From positions 1 to 64,000 of the forward strand of contig JBBATY010000008.1 of the NCBI GenBank assembly GCA_040398525.1: 64,000 bases of DNA, read 5' to 3'. The position numbers were made by a program, and so were the translations under genes. This document shows positions 40,797-49,951 of this stretch, in pieces; position 1 is the first letter of the stretch; each line of letters opens with the position of its first letter. The notes beneath the pieces are model-generated. The model was not told where the DNA came from. It ran no database searches and was given only the letters and a program-made list of their open reading frames with translations. This DNA is from VFMC01 sp040398525 (GTDB taxonomy: Bacteria > Actinomycetota > Acidimicrobiia > Acidimicrobiales > Ilumatobacteraceae).

Positions 40797-41717
40797 TCAG
40801 TTGAAGACGAAGAAGAGCCCGATCGGCACGAGGATCCACGCCAGTGCCATGCCGATCAGGGCGAACAGCGCGAACTGGAACGTGTCGTCCGACGGTGGCT
40901 CGCCGGCCGCGCCCATCACCTGGTAGAGCGCTCCGAACGGCTTGTCGGTCGTCAGGCGGATGCGCTTGCGGGCAATGGCCGCGGCGCGCACCACGCACCA
41001 TGCCCCGCCCAGCAGGAGCAGGAGCAGCGCCGCGGTGGTGACGATCACCAGCAGCGGGTTCTCGCGCACGCTGATGGCGGCCGACTGCAGCGCGCCGAGG
41101 AGCGAGCTCAGCACGGCGCCGCCGACGAGGAACTTGGGGAAGCTGAACTTCTCGCTCTGGTAGCTCGGCAGCACGCGCTGCACCTGCATGCGGGCCCGGC
41201 GCAACTGGATGTTCTCCGGCGCCCCCGGCGGCACCCAGGTGCTGCGTCGGTTGTAGAGCTCGAACAGCCGTCGGCTGGCCCGGCCGAGGTAGTTCATCAC
41301 CATCATCTTCACGACGAAGTTGATGAACATGGCGGCGACCGACCGTAGCGGCCCCTTCCCCTCGCGCAGGGTGACAGCGCGCGCACCGTTGCGGCGCAGC
41401 ACCTCGAGGCTCTTCATCACCAGCCGGTGGGCCTCGTCGAAGCGATCGGGTAGGTAGATCGGCTTGGGAAGGGCCAGCTCGCGGATGATCGTCTGCTCGA
41501 CCGGGCCCGTGCTACCGAGCAGATCGAGGATCTTGTCGGCCGATTCCTTGTCGTTCTTGCGCAGGGCGTTGAAGGCCGCCAGCTTCTCGCTGAAGTCGTC
41601 GAGCACCTCGGCTTGCTTCACTGCGGACGACACGGTGACGTCGTCGGGTGGGCTCGTGCTCAGGTCGGGCGCGCTGTCGGTGTCGCCGGTGCCAGGTCCG
41701 GCCGCAGTCTCGGTCAT
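40797..41717 (-). CDS. Uncharacterised membrane protein, tandem paralogue B (306 aa)
   Basis: This has the same architecture as its neighbour: KLAAFNALRKNDKESADKIL, LLGSTGPVEQTIIREL, LPKPIYLPDRFDEAHRLVMK, EGKGPLRSVAAMFINFVVKM, LPSYQSEKFSFPKFLVGGA, then two membrane helices and the same C-terminal Pro-x-Gly-x-Phe-Phe-x-Phe-Asn end. The two proteins differ mainly in the N-terminal 40 residues (here a Gly/Thr/Asp-rich tail). The conserved words GSTGPVEQ, EGKGPLR and FLVGGA may define the family. Order on the minus strand is B then A, with 42 bases between, probably co-transcribed. Confidence 0.8.
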   Translation of the reverse strand: MTETAAGPGTGDTDSAPDLSTSPPDDVTVSSAVKQAEVLDDFSEKLAAFNALRKNDKESADKILDLLGSTGPVEQTIIRELALPKPIYLPDRFDEAHRLVMKSLEVLRRNGARAVTLREGKGPLRSVAAMFINFVVKMMVMNYLGRASRRLFELYNRRSTWVPPGAPENIQLRRARMQVQRVLPSYQSEKFSFPKFLVGGAVLSSLLGALQSAAISVRENPLLVIVTTAALLLLLLGGAWCVVRAAAIARKRIRLTTDKPFGALYQVMGAAGEPPSDDTFQFALFALIGMALAWILVPIGLFFVFN

Positions 41718-41824
41718 CGTGGGAGCTCCGGGAGCGTGGGAACGGCGGCATCATCGCACAGCGGCCACCTGGCCCGAGCACGTTTCCTGCGGGTGCCTCT
41801 GCCTGGCTCTGCCACAATCGCCCG

Positions 41825-44227
41825 ATGGCGATCGATCCGCAGGCGCTCCTCGCGACCTTGACCCTCGAGCAGAAGGTGTCGCTGCTCGCCGGGTCCGACA
41901 CCTGGCACACCACACCCGGCGTGCCGGGTGTGCCGGTGCTGCGGTGCAGCGACGGGCCGGCCGGGGTGCGCGGCACGTCGTGGACCGGGCCCCACTCGGC
42001 GTCGTTCCCGTGCGGCACGGCACTCGGCGCGACCTTCGATCCGCAGCTGGTGGCCGAGGTGGGTGCCGCGCTGGGGCGCGAGGCGCGATCGAAGAACGCT
42101 CACCTGCTGCTGGCGCCGACGGTGAACCTCCACCGCACACCGGTGGGTGGCCGCAACTTCGAGTGCATGAGCGAGGACCCGACGCTGACCGCGCACATCG
42201 CCGTCGCCTACGTGCAGGGCGTGCAGAGCGAAGGCGTCGCCTGTTGCATCAAGCACTTCATCGCCAACGACACCGAGCACGAACGGATGACGATCTCGAG
42301 CGAGGTCGACGAGCGCACACTGCGCGAGCTGTACCTCGTGCCATTCGAGGCGGCGGTGCGCCCGGTCGACGACGGCGGCGCCGGGGTGCGTGCCGTGATG
42401 AGCAGCTACAACCGGATCAACGGCACCTACGCGTGCGACCATGTCCCGCTGCTGCGTGGCGTGCTGCGCGACGAGTGGGGCTTCGACGGTGTCGTGGTGA
42501 GCGACTGGTTCGGCACCCACAGCGCGGCGCAGTCACTCGAGGCCGGCCTCGACCTGGAGATGCCAGGGCCGCCCCGCGAGCGCGGCGGCCGGCTGCTGGC
42601 GGCTGTGCAGGCCGGTGAGGTGAGCGAAGCCCGCGTCGACGAGGCGGTGCTGCGGTTGCTGCGGCTGTTCGAGTGGTGCGGGCTCGAGGCCGACACCGAC
42701 GGGCGCCGCGGCCCGGAGGTGACCGACGACTCCGCTGCGACGCGCACCCTGATCCGGCGAGCTGCGGCCCAGGCGGCGGTGCTGCTGAAGCACGAGGGCG
42801 AAGTGCTGCCGCTCGCTGCTGGGGCGCGCATCGCGCTGATCGGCCCGAACTCCGAGCGTGGCCACATCCAAGGTGGGGGCAGCGCGCGGGTGCGGGCCAA
42901 CCGCCCGGTGGGCGTCCTCGCCGAGTTGCGCTCCCGCGGCCTCGACGTGGTGCACGAACGCGGCTGCTCGATCGAAAAGCGCCTCGCCCCGCTGCGCGGC
43001 GACTACGTCATCGAGTACCGCGGTGCGCACGGCGAGACGGCGAGCGAGGCCGTCGACAGGGTGCGGATGATGTGGATGGATGCTCCGGCGCCGGGGATCG
43101 AGCTCGACAACTTCAGCGCGCGCGTGACGGGGACGTTCACGCCGACGGTGACCGGCGACTGGAGCTTCGGCCTCACGGCTGTCGGGCCCGCGGTGCTGCG
43201 GGTCGCCGGCGAGGTCGTGGTCGACCTTTCCGAGCCGCGCACGGGTGGAGCGTTCTTCGGCCAGGGCAGCCCGGAGGTGCGTGGTACGGCCCCGCTCGAG
43301 GCCGGTGTCGCCGTCGCGATCGAGGTCGACTACGGCGTGGCGACCTCGGGCACGATGCGCGGCCTGATCCTGGGCGCCGAGCCGCCGAGCGACGACGACG
43401 GCATCGCTCGCGCAGTGGCGGCGGCGGCCTCGGCCGACGTGGCCGTCGTGGTGGTGGGCACCAACGACGATTGGGAGACCGAGGGCGAGGACCGGGCGTC
43501 GATGGACCTCCCCGGCGCGCAGGACGAGCTGGTGGCCCGAGTGGCGGCGGCCAACCCCAACACCGTGGTGGTGGTGAACGCCGGGTCGCCGGTCACGATG
43601 CCGTGGATCGACGACGTCGCCGCAGTGCTGCAGCTCTGGTTCCCCGGCCAGGAGGTGGGCAACACCCTGGCCGACCTGCTGCTCGGTGACGCCGAACCGG
43701 GTGGTCGGCTCCCGGTCACCTTCCCCCGGCGGATGGCCGACACCCCCGCGTACCTGTCGCACCCCGGCGAGAGCGGGGTGGCTCGCTACGACGAGGGGCT
43801 GTTCATCGGCTACCGCTGGTACGACGCCCGCGAGATCGAGCCGCTGTTCCCCTTCGGCCACGGGCTCGGGTACACCACCTGGGAGCACGGGCCCGGCACG
43901 GTGACCGGCGACATCGAGGATGGGGTCACCGTCACCGTGCCCGTCACCAACACCGGTGCACGTGCTGGCGGCACCGTCGTGCAGTGCTACGTCGAGCCGG
44001 TCACCGAGGGCCCACGGCGGCCACGGCGCGAGCTGCGCGGCTTCGCCCGGGTGACGGCAGCGCCGGGCGAGACGGTCGAGGCCGTGATGTGGCTGCCCGA
44101 GCGGGCCTTCGCAGTGTGGGACGTGGCCACGCGAGCCTGGGTGGTGCCGCCGGGCACCTACCGGGTGTGCGTGGGCAGCTCGTCGCGCGACCTGCACGTC
44201 GCCGGCGTCGTCGGCGTTCCGGGCTGA
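41825..44227 (+). CDS. GH3 beta-glucosidase-type enzyme with PA14 insert
   Basis: The 800-residue protein starts at ATG 41825. The GH3 N-terminal barrel includes SDGPAGVRGTSW, APTVNLHRTPVGGRNFECMSEDP, IKHFIANDTEHERM and the nucleophile Asp in GFDGVVVSDWFGTH. A PA14 domain is inserted at about 385-530 (ARVTGTFTPTVTGDWSFGLTAVG). The second GH3 domain follows (VVVVGTNDDWETEGEDRASMDLPG) and then a fibronectin-III-like end (VTVTVPVTNTGARAGGTVVQ). This is the KdgF/BglX-like subgroup with PA14 that handles oligosaccharides. No signal peptide, so the enzyme is probably cytoplasmic. Sugar specificity is not readable. Confidence 0.93.
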   Translation: MAIDPQALLATLTLEQKVSLLAGSDTWHTTPGVPGVPVLRCSDGPAGVRGTSWTGPHSASFPCGTALGATFDPQLVAEVGAALGREARSKNAHLLLAPTVNLHRTPVGGRNFECMSEDPTLTAHIAVAYVQGVQSEGVACCIKHFIANDTEHERMTISSEVDERTLRELYLVPFEAAVRPVDDGGAGVRAVMSSYNRINGTYACDHVPLLRGVLRDEWGFDGVVVSDWFGTHSAAQSLEAGLDLEMPGPPRERGGRLLAAVQAGEVSEARVDEAVLRLLRLFEWCGLEADTDGRRGPEVTDDSAATRTLIRRAAAQAAVLLKHEGEVLPLAAGARIALIGPNSERGHIQGGGSARVRANRPVGVLAELRSRGLDVVHERGCSIEKRLAPLRGDYVIEYRGAHGETASEAVDRVRMMWMDAPAPGIELDNFSARVTGTFTPTVTGDWSFGLTAVGPAVLRVAGEVVVDLSEPRTGGAFFGQGSPEVRGTAPLEAGVAVAIEVDYGVATSGTMRGLILGAEPPSDDDGIARAVAAAASADVAVVVVGTNDDWETEGEDRASMDLPGAQDELVARVAAANPNTVVVVNAGSPVTMPWIDDVAAVLQLWFPGQEVGNTLADLLLGDAEPGGRLPVTFPRRMADTPAYLSHPGESGVARYDEGLFIGYRWYDAREIEPLFPFGHGLGYTTWEHGPGTVTGDIEDGVTVTVPVTNTGARAGGTVVQCYVEPVTEGPRRPRRELRGFARVTAAPGETVEAVMWLPERAFAVWDVATRAWVVPPGTYRVCVGSSSRDLHVAGVVGVPG

Positions 44228-44275
44228 CAGCGCCGGGTCGACGGCAACGGGCCCGGTGTGCCGCTGCCTCGCGCG

Positions 44276-45157
44276 TCAGGGGCGGCGCAGCACGCGGTTC
44301 AGCTCGGCGGCGCCGAGAGCGATGGTGGCGTGCAGGCTGATCCAGAAGGTCAGCGCGATGACGCTGGCGAACGACCCGTACACCGGTGAGGCGTTGGCCA
44401 GCGAGCGGGCCACCACCGTCGAGCCGAAGTACTGCAGCAGCGAGAAGGCGATGCCGCCCAGGATCGCCCCTGGTGCCACCTCGCGCATCGGCGGTGTGGT
44501 GCTGCAGATGTAGCGGTACGAGTAGACGAGGATGCCCGCGTTGATGGCCGCCGTGCCGAGTAGCAGCAGGACGTCCTGCAGGCGGGGGAGTGCGGCGCTG
44601 GCCGACACCGCGTTGGTGACGGCGGTCAGCACCTGCGCGCCGCCGAGCACGAGGATCCCGCCGAGCGCCTGCAGACGGGTCTTGGCGAAGTTCGCCCGCT
44701 GACGACGGTCGAGCTCGTAGACATCGTCGAGGCCCACCTGGAGCGCTGTGAAGGCGCGCATGCCCGACCAGATGCTGAGCAGCAGACCGATGACGAGCAC
44801 CCCCGTGCTGCCCCGCAGGTTCTCCGGGTTGGTGCCGATGGTCTGGCCGATGATCGGGATCTGCGACAGCGTCGAGTCGAGGATCCGCTCCTGCAGATCG
44901 GGGTTGTCCTGCAGCACGAAGCCGAGCACCGCGGTGAGCGACAGCACCAGCGGGAACACCGACAGGAACCCGTAGTAGGCGAGCAGCGCCGCGTTCCGCC
45001 CGGTGCGGTGGCGGCTGTAGGCGTCGGCCACGCGAGCGATCACGTCGAGCGCGACCGACCGACGGCGAAGCCGCAGCACCTTCGGGTGCTCGATCCAGCC
45101 GGCGTCGCTCACGAACGCCCACGTTACCGAGGTGAGGCTGGCCGATCGGGACGGCAC
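44276..45157 (-). CDS. YihY/virulence-factor-BrkB-family membrane protein
   Basis: The 293-residue protein has six hydrophobic helices. It has the YihY features NAALLAYYGFLSVFPLVLSLTAV at the start, IWSGMRAFTALQVGLDDVYELDRR, and the terminal ASPVYGSFASVIALTFWISLHATIALGAAELN. The family spans the inner membrane; its role is unclear and not RNase BN as once thought. Start codon is a GTG at 45157, not certain because the first 30 residues are not conserved. Confidence 0.88.
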   Translation of the reverse strand: MPSRSASLTSVTWAFVSDAGWIEHPKVLRLRRRSVALDVIARVADAYSRHRTGRNAALLAYYGFLSVFPLVLSLTAVLGFVLQDNPDLQERILDSTLSQIPIIGQTIGTNPENLRGSTGVLVIGLLLSIWSGMRAFTALQVGLDDVYELDRRQRANFAKTRLQALGGILVLGGAQVLTAVTNAVSASAALPRLQDVLLLLGTAAINAGILVYSYRYICSTTPPMREVAPGAILGGIAFSLLQYFGSTVVARSLANASPVYGSFASVIALTFWISLHATIALGAAELNRVLRRP

Positions 45158-45277
45158 ATCCTGGTTCGAAAGGCCCGGTGCGACAGGCCGTCAGACCCTG
45201 CTGCGGCTGCCGAAGTGCTCCTACCGTCGACCGCGTCGTCCCGAGCACCCGGCTGGGGCCCGACGAGGAGGATCCCG

Positions 45278-46897
45278 ATGACGTCTGCCCAGCCTGGCTG
45301 GAGCGCTCCGCCTCCACCACCGTCGACCGGCCCCTCCGTCGCGGGACGATCGGGACGGCCGTGGGTGACGATCGTCGCGATCGGGGTTGCCGTCGCCGCA
45401 CTGGTGGCACTCGGCCTCGTGCTGGTGCTTCGTGACGGGGCGGACGAGACCTCCCCGTCGACGACCGCCACTGCGCAGACGCTGCCGAGCACCACGGCTG
45501 CCGAGACGACGACGACGGCCGTCGCCGGGCTCGATCCGAGCATGCTCGGGGCCGGTGAAGTCCTGCTCGAGCCAGTCGGCGTCGCCGTGGCCGATGGGTT
45601 CACCGAGACCGTGGCGGTCGGCACCGAGGCCGCGCCGTCGGTGGTGCTGCCCGATCTGCCGCTGCCCACCACGACGGCGCCCCTGGCTCCCGGTCAGGTG
45701 CCCCTTGCGCAGATCGTGGGCAACGAGCCGGGCCTCTATGGGGGCACGCGCGACGTGACGGCCTGCGACCAGCAGCAGATGATCGAGTTCCTCGAGGCCG
45801 ATCCGGCGAAGGCTGCGGCCTGGGCCGGAGTGCACGGCATCGACCCGTCGGACATCCGCGACTACATCGAGGACCTCACCCCGGTGGTGCTGACGCGCGA
45901 CACACGGGTGACCAACCACGGCTACGCCGACGGCAAGGCACGCCCGCACCCGTCGGTGCTGCAGGCCGGCCACGCCGTGCTCGTCGACGAGTACGGGGTG
46001 CCGCGGGCGAAGTGCTCGTGCGGCAACCCGTTGGCACCGCCGGTCCCCCTGCCGAGCGGGCCGACCTACGTCGGCGACCCGTGGCCGGGGTTCGACCCCC
46101 AGGTCGTGGTCGTGGTGATCGTCGGCGACCCCTTCGACGGTGGCTTGGTGATCGTCGACCTCGGCACGGGCGAGCTGATCGTCCGTCCGATCGGCTTCGG
46201 CCCGGGCGACAGCGACGAGGTGTTCGTGCCGGAGTCGACGTTGGTCGATGTCGGCAACATCGGCGGTGTCTTCCCCGGCACCGAGCTGGCAGCGACGTTC
46301 ACCGTCGACGCCCCGACGCTGATCACCTACATGCGGCACTACCACTACGGCCCGGAGACCCCTCCGGGGCAGGTGGGGCTCACCGCCCAGGACGGCACCT
46401 TCTACGGCCCCTGGCAGACGGTGGGCAGCGAGGGCCAGGGCGGTGTCCGCGATGCCTACTGGACCGTCGAGCCGATGGTGGTCATCCCTGCGGGCACGTA
46501 CACCGTGTGGGACTCCGAGCCGTCGACGTGGTCGACCAACGACGAAGCCGGCGGTGTCGGCTTCAGCGTGGTGCGCGGCCGGGTCGGCGTGAGCGCTCCG
46601 CCCGTCGTCGGCACCGTGCCGACCTCGCCGCCCGCCACCCCGCCGGCCACGACCGCCGACGAGCTGCTCCAGGAAGCCAGCCTGCAGATCCTCGACCTGC
46701 TGCTGCTCGACTGCGGCTACGACGTGCGCGACTGGACCAACGAGGGCCCCGTCGACGATGGCTGGGCGTGGACCGCGCTGTTCGCCGACGGTGCGGCGGT
46801 GTTCATCGTCCACGACCCGGCGGGCGACTGGTGGGTCGAGCCGGCCACCGAGCGGGCGGGGGAGATCGCCGTCGAGTGCGGCTTCTACGAGCCATAG
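45278..46897 (+). CDS. DUF6777-domain protein with N-terminal membrane anchor
   Basis: The 539-residue protein starts at ATG 45278, with GAGGAGG 6 bases upstream. A Pro-rich cytoplasmic N-terminus (SAPPPPPSTGPS) is followed by a single transmembrane helix (WVTIVAIGVAVAALVALGLVLVL) and a Thr-rich spacer. Then comes the DUF6777 domain: PGLYGGTRDVTACDQQQMIEFL, HGIDPSDIRDYIEDLTPVVL, RVTNHGYADGKARPHPSVLQAGHAVLVD and CSCGNPL. The C-terminal 270 residues hold further beta-rich modules (SDEVFVPESTLVDVGNIGGVFP, YHYGPETPPGQVGL) that I do not recognise. Extracytoplasmic orientation is inferred. Function unknown. Confidence 0.85.
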   Translation: MTSAQPGWSAPPPPPSTGPSVAGRSGRPWVTIVAIGVAVAALVALGLVLVLRDGADETSPSTTATAQTLPSTTAAETTTTAVAGLDPSMLGAGEVLLEPVGVAVADGFTETVAVGTEAAPSVVLPDLPLPTTTAPLAPGQVPLAQIVGNEPGLYGGTRDVTACDQQQMIEFLEADPAKAAAWAGVHGIDPSDIRDYIEDLTPVVLTRDTRVTNHGYADGKARPHPSVLQAGHAVLVDEYGVPRAKCSCGNPLAPPVPLPSGPTYVGDPWPGFDPQVVVVVIVGDPFDGGLVIVDLGTGELIVRPIGFGPGDSDEVFVPESTLVDVGNIGGVFPGTELAATFTVDAPTLITYMRHYHYGPETPPGQVGLTAQDGTFYGPWQTVGSEGQGGVRDAYWTVEPMVVIPAGTYTVWDSEPSTWSTNDEAGGVGFSVVRGRVGVSAPPVVGTVPTSPPATPPATTADELLQEASLQILDLLLLDCGYDVRDWTNEGPVDDGWAWTALFADGAAVFIVHDPAGDWWVEPATERAGEIAVECGFYEP

Positions 46898-46954
46898 GCG
46901 TCGGCCGGGCGTCTCCGACAGGGTCGGGCACGGTGATGCCCTACAGTTCGCTGC

Positions 46955-47845
46955 ATGACAGATCTACCGCCGCCTGTTCCGTCGTCGCCGACCCCGCCGC
47001 CAGCGCCCGGGCAAGCCGTGCCCGCCCGCTCGAACCCCAAGGGTGGCTCGTTGGTGAAGGCGTCGTGGGCGGCGCTCAAGCAGGACAAGTCGTTGGTGTC
47101 GCTGCCCGTCGTCGGGGGCGCGATCTCGCTGCTGGCCATGATCCCGATCGTCATCGGCTTCGTCGTCGTCCCCGAAGGCGGCGAGTGGATCTACGTCGTG
47201 CTCGCCATCATCAGCGCCATGATCCTCGCGATCATCGCGACGTTCTTCGCCGTCGCCCTCGCCGCTGGCGCCCACGAGCGGATGAACGGTGGCAACCCGA
47301 GCGTGAAGTCGGCCATGGCTCAGGCCTGGAAGCACAAGAAGGCGGTCGTCGGCTGGGCGCTGCTGTCGGCGACGGTCGGCCTGGTGCTGAACGCGCTGAA
47401 GGAGAAGTTCAAGACCGCCGGCAACATCGCCTCCACCCTCGGGGGCATGGCGTTCTCGATCGCGTCGTTCTTCGTCATCCCGATCATCGCCAGTGAGAAC
47501 CTCGGACCGTGGCCGGCGCTCAAGAAGTCGGTGGCCACCTTCCGCGACAAGTGGTCGAGCACGGCCCGGGTGCAGTTGCGCCTCGCCGTCTACGTGCTGG
47601 GTCTGATCATCGCCGCCATCGTCGCGGTGGTCGTGGTCGTCGTGCTCGCCAACGTCAACTCGGCGCTTGCTGTCGTGGTCGGCATCGTCCTCGGTGTGGC
47701 GATCTTCTACGTTGCGCTCGTGCTCGGGGCGATCTCGAGCTACTCGCGGGTGGCGCTCTACCGCTACTCCAGCGGGATGCCCACCCCGGGCATCGACGAG
47801 GGCGCCATCATCGCGGCGATCGCCAGCACGCCCGCCAAGGGCTGA
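46955..47845 (+). CDS. DUF6159-like integral membrane protein
   Basis: The 296-residue protein has a Pro-rich cytoplasmic start, then KASWAALKQDKSLVSLPVVGGAISLLAM and five or six helices, with YVVLAIISAMILAIIATFFAVALAAGAHERMNGG, SIASFFVIPIIASENLGPWPALKKSV and the terminal YSRVALYRYSSGMPTPGIDEGAI. This order of motifs matches the DUF6159 family of six-helix proteins. Its role is unknown. It lies 33 bases before the LivHM-type permease gene on the same strand, so it may belong to the transporter operon. Confidence 0.82.
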   Translation: MTDLPPPVPSSPTPPPAPGQAVPARSNPKGGSLVKASWAALKQDKSLVSLPVVGGAISLLAMIPIVIGFVVVPEGGEWIYVVLAIISAMILAIIATFFAVALAAGAHERMNGGNPSVKSAMAQAWKHKKAVVGWALLSATVGLVLNALKEKFKTAGNIASTLGGMAFSIASFFVIPIIASENLGPWPALKKSVATFRDKWSSTARVQLRLAVYVLGLIIAAIVAVVVVVVLANVNSALAVVVGIVLGVAIFYVALVLGAISSYSRVALYRYSSGMPTPGIDEGAIIAAIASTPAKG

Positions 47846-47878
47846 GCCCGTCACGGGCCACCCTCGGCCTCGGCTACG

Positions 47879-49951
47879 GTGACGGCCGTGGCGAGCATGG
47901 GGGTGCTCCGCAACGTCGATCGGACCCGGGCCGTTGCCACGGCCTCGGTCGTCGTCGTCCTGGTGATCCAGCTCGTCTGGTTCCCGATGCCGGCGGGCAA
48001 CTGGATCCGCGGCGGGGTCCTCGGCCTGCTCGACGCCATGCTCGCCATGGGGATGGCGCTCATCTATCGCGCCAACCGGGTGGTCAACTTCGCCCAGGCC
48101 GACCTCGGCGCCGTGCCCACGGCGTTCGCGGCGGCGTTCATCCTGTTCTGGGGCTGGCCCTACCTGCTCGGGCTCGGCGCCGGCCTGGTGCTAGCCGTGG
48201 TGCTCGGTGTGGTGGTCGAAATGGCGATCATCCGGCGCTTCCAGCAGGCGCCACGCCTCGTGCTGACCGTAGCGACGCTCGGGATCACCCAGTTGCTCGT
48301 GTTCCTCGGCATCCTCGTGCCGCGCTGGTGGGGTCGCAACCTCGCCAGCGAGCGCATCGAGCCCCCTGTCGACTGGAAGCTCACGGTCGGTGGGTTCATC
48401 CTCAACGCCAACGACCTGATCGCGATGATCGTCGCTCCCACCGCGATGGTGGCTGTGGCCCTGTTCCTGTCGCGCAGCCGTCTCGGCCTCGCTGTGCGGG
48501 CCAGCTCGGAGCGGTCCGAGCGGGCCTCGATGCTGGGCGTGCCCGTCAGTCGGATCAACACCGTCGTCTGGGCGCTCGCTGCTGTGCTCGCCTATCTGGC
48601 GCTGTTCCTGAAGAGCGGCATCACCGGTGTGCCGCTCGGCAGCGCGGTGGGCCTGCCCACCATGCTGCAGGCGCTGGCCGCGCTGGTGATCGGCCGTTTC
48701 GAGCGGCTCCCCACCATCGCCTGCATGGCGCTGGCGCTCGGCATCCTGCGCGCCGGTGTGCTGTGGAACGCGGACTCGCCGTTCCTCGCCTACCCGATCA
48801 TGTCGGCGGTGATGTTCGCGGTGCTGCTCATCCAGCGCCCCGGCTCGACCCGCCGCGACCAGGACACCACCTCCAGTTGGCGTGGCGCCGAGGAAGTCAG
48901 GCCACTGTCGGCTGCTGCCCGGGCCAACGCCTGGGTGTCGACCATCCGCTGGACCCTGCTCGCACTCGGCGTGATGAGCGTGGTGCTCTTCCCGATCGTG
49001 CTCGGCGTCGACTACGTCATCAAGGGCACGGCGCTGATGGTGTTCGCGATCATCGGCATGTCGCTCGTGGTGCTCACCGGATGGGCCGGGCAGATCTCGC
49101 TCGGGCAGATGGGCATCGTCGGCCTCGGTGCAGCGGTCAGCGCGACGTGCACCTATCGCTGGAACCTCGACATCAGCCTCGGCCTCGTGCTCGGCGGCAT
49201 CGTCGGTGCGGCTGCGGCCTTCGCCGTCGGCATCCCCGCGCTGCGGCTGCGCGGCCTCTACCTGGCGGTCACCACCTTCGCGTTCGGGCTGAGCGTCGAG
49301 TACTGGCTGCTGAGTGACCGCTTCTTCAGCTGGTTCCCGGCATCGGACGAGCGCTTCGAGCGCCCTCCGCTGTTCGGGCGGATCGACGTGAGCACCCCGA
49401 CGCGCTACTACACCTACACGGCCATCGTGCTCGCGCTGGTGTACGGCTCGTTGCGCAGCGTGCGCAGATCGCGCACCGGGCGGGCGATCGTGGCGATGCG
49501 CGAGAACGAGCGCTCGGCGCAGAGCTACTCGATCACCCCCGTGCGCACGAAGCTCACGGCCTTCGTCATCTCCGGGGCCGTCGCCGGTGTGGGTGGTGCG
49601 CTCTACGTCTACCTCAACCAGTCGTTCGTCGTCACCAGCTACGGCACGGCCGAGAGCTTCGCGGTGTTCACCTCGGCGGTCATCGGTGGCCTCGGCTCGC
49701 TCGGCGGTGCCCTGCTCGGTGCGCTGTACCTGCGTGGTACACGGTGGTTCATCACCTCGTCGGAATGGCAGCTGCTGTCGACCGGGCTCGGCGTGCTCTT
49801 CGTGCTGCTGGTGCTGCCCGGCGGCCTCGGCAGCCTCTGGGTGCGGGCCCGCGACCTGGTGGTGCGCAAGTTGGTGCCCGTCGATGAGGCGACGGTCAGC
49901 GCCGCCGACGACGGCACGGCTGCGTCCGTGACCCCTGAGGAGGCGGTGTGA
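47879..49951 (+). CDS. Fused LivH-LivM-type branched-chain (HAAT) permease
   Basis: This 690-residue protein joins both permease subunits of a branched-chain-type ABC importer. The LivH-like half (1-330) has GLLDAMLAMGMALIYRANRVVNFAQADLGAVP and the ERASMLGVPVSRINTVVWALAAVLA segment. The LivM-like half (360-660) has AIIGMSLVVLTGWAGQISLGQMGIVGLGA, PALRLRGLYLAVTTFAFGLSVEYWLL and RSAQSYSITPVRTKLTAFVISGAVAGVGGALY. Each carries a coupling loop for an ATPase. Start is GTG 47879 or 47888. Its stop overlaps the next gene start (GTGA). Substrate is not known; HAAT systems carry amino acids, urea or amides, and short acids. Confidence 0.88.
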   Translation: MTAVASMGVLRNVDRTRAVATASVVVVLVIQLVWFPMPAGNWIRGGVLGLLDAMLAMGMALIYRANRVVNFAQADLGAVPTAFAAAFILFWGWPYLLGLGAGLVLAVVLGVVVEMAIIRRFQQAPRLVLTVATLGITQLLVFLGILVPRWWGRNLASERIEPPVDWKLTVGGFILNANDLIAMIVAPTAMVAVALFLSRSRLGLAVRASSERSERASMLGVPVSRINTVVWALAAVLAYLALFLKSGITGVPLGSAVGLPTMLQALAALVIGRFERLPTIACMALALGILRAGVLWNADSPFLAYPIMSAVMFAVLLIQRPGSTRRDQDTTSSWRGAEEVRPLSAAARANAWVSTIRWTLLALGVMSVVLFPIVLGVDYVIKGTALMVFAIIGMSLVVLTGWAGQISLGQMGIVGLGAAVSATCTYRWNLDISLGLVLGGIVGAAAAFAVGIPALRLRGLYLAVTTFAFGLSVEYWLLSDRFFSWFPASDERFERPPLFGRIDVSTPTRYYTYTAIVLALVYGSLRSVRRSRTGRAIVAMRENERSAQSYSITPVRTKLTAFVISGAVAGVGGALYVYLNQSFVVTSYGTAESFAVFTSAVIGGLGSLGGALLGALYLRGTRWFITSSEWQLLSTGLGVLFVLLVLPGGLGSLWVRARDLVVRKLVPVDEATVSAADDGTAASVTPEEAV

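Noticed and set aside
45160..45185. GGTTCGAAA resembling a tRNA T-loop
   Set aside because: The flanking bases do not form a T-stem, and no D-arm, anticodon arm or acceptor stem can be drawn around it.
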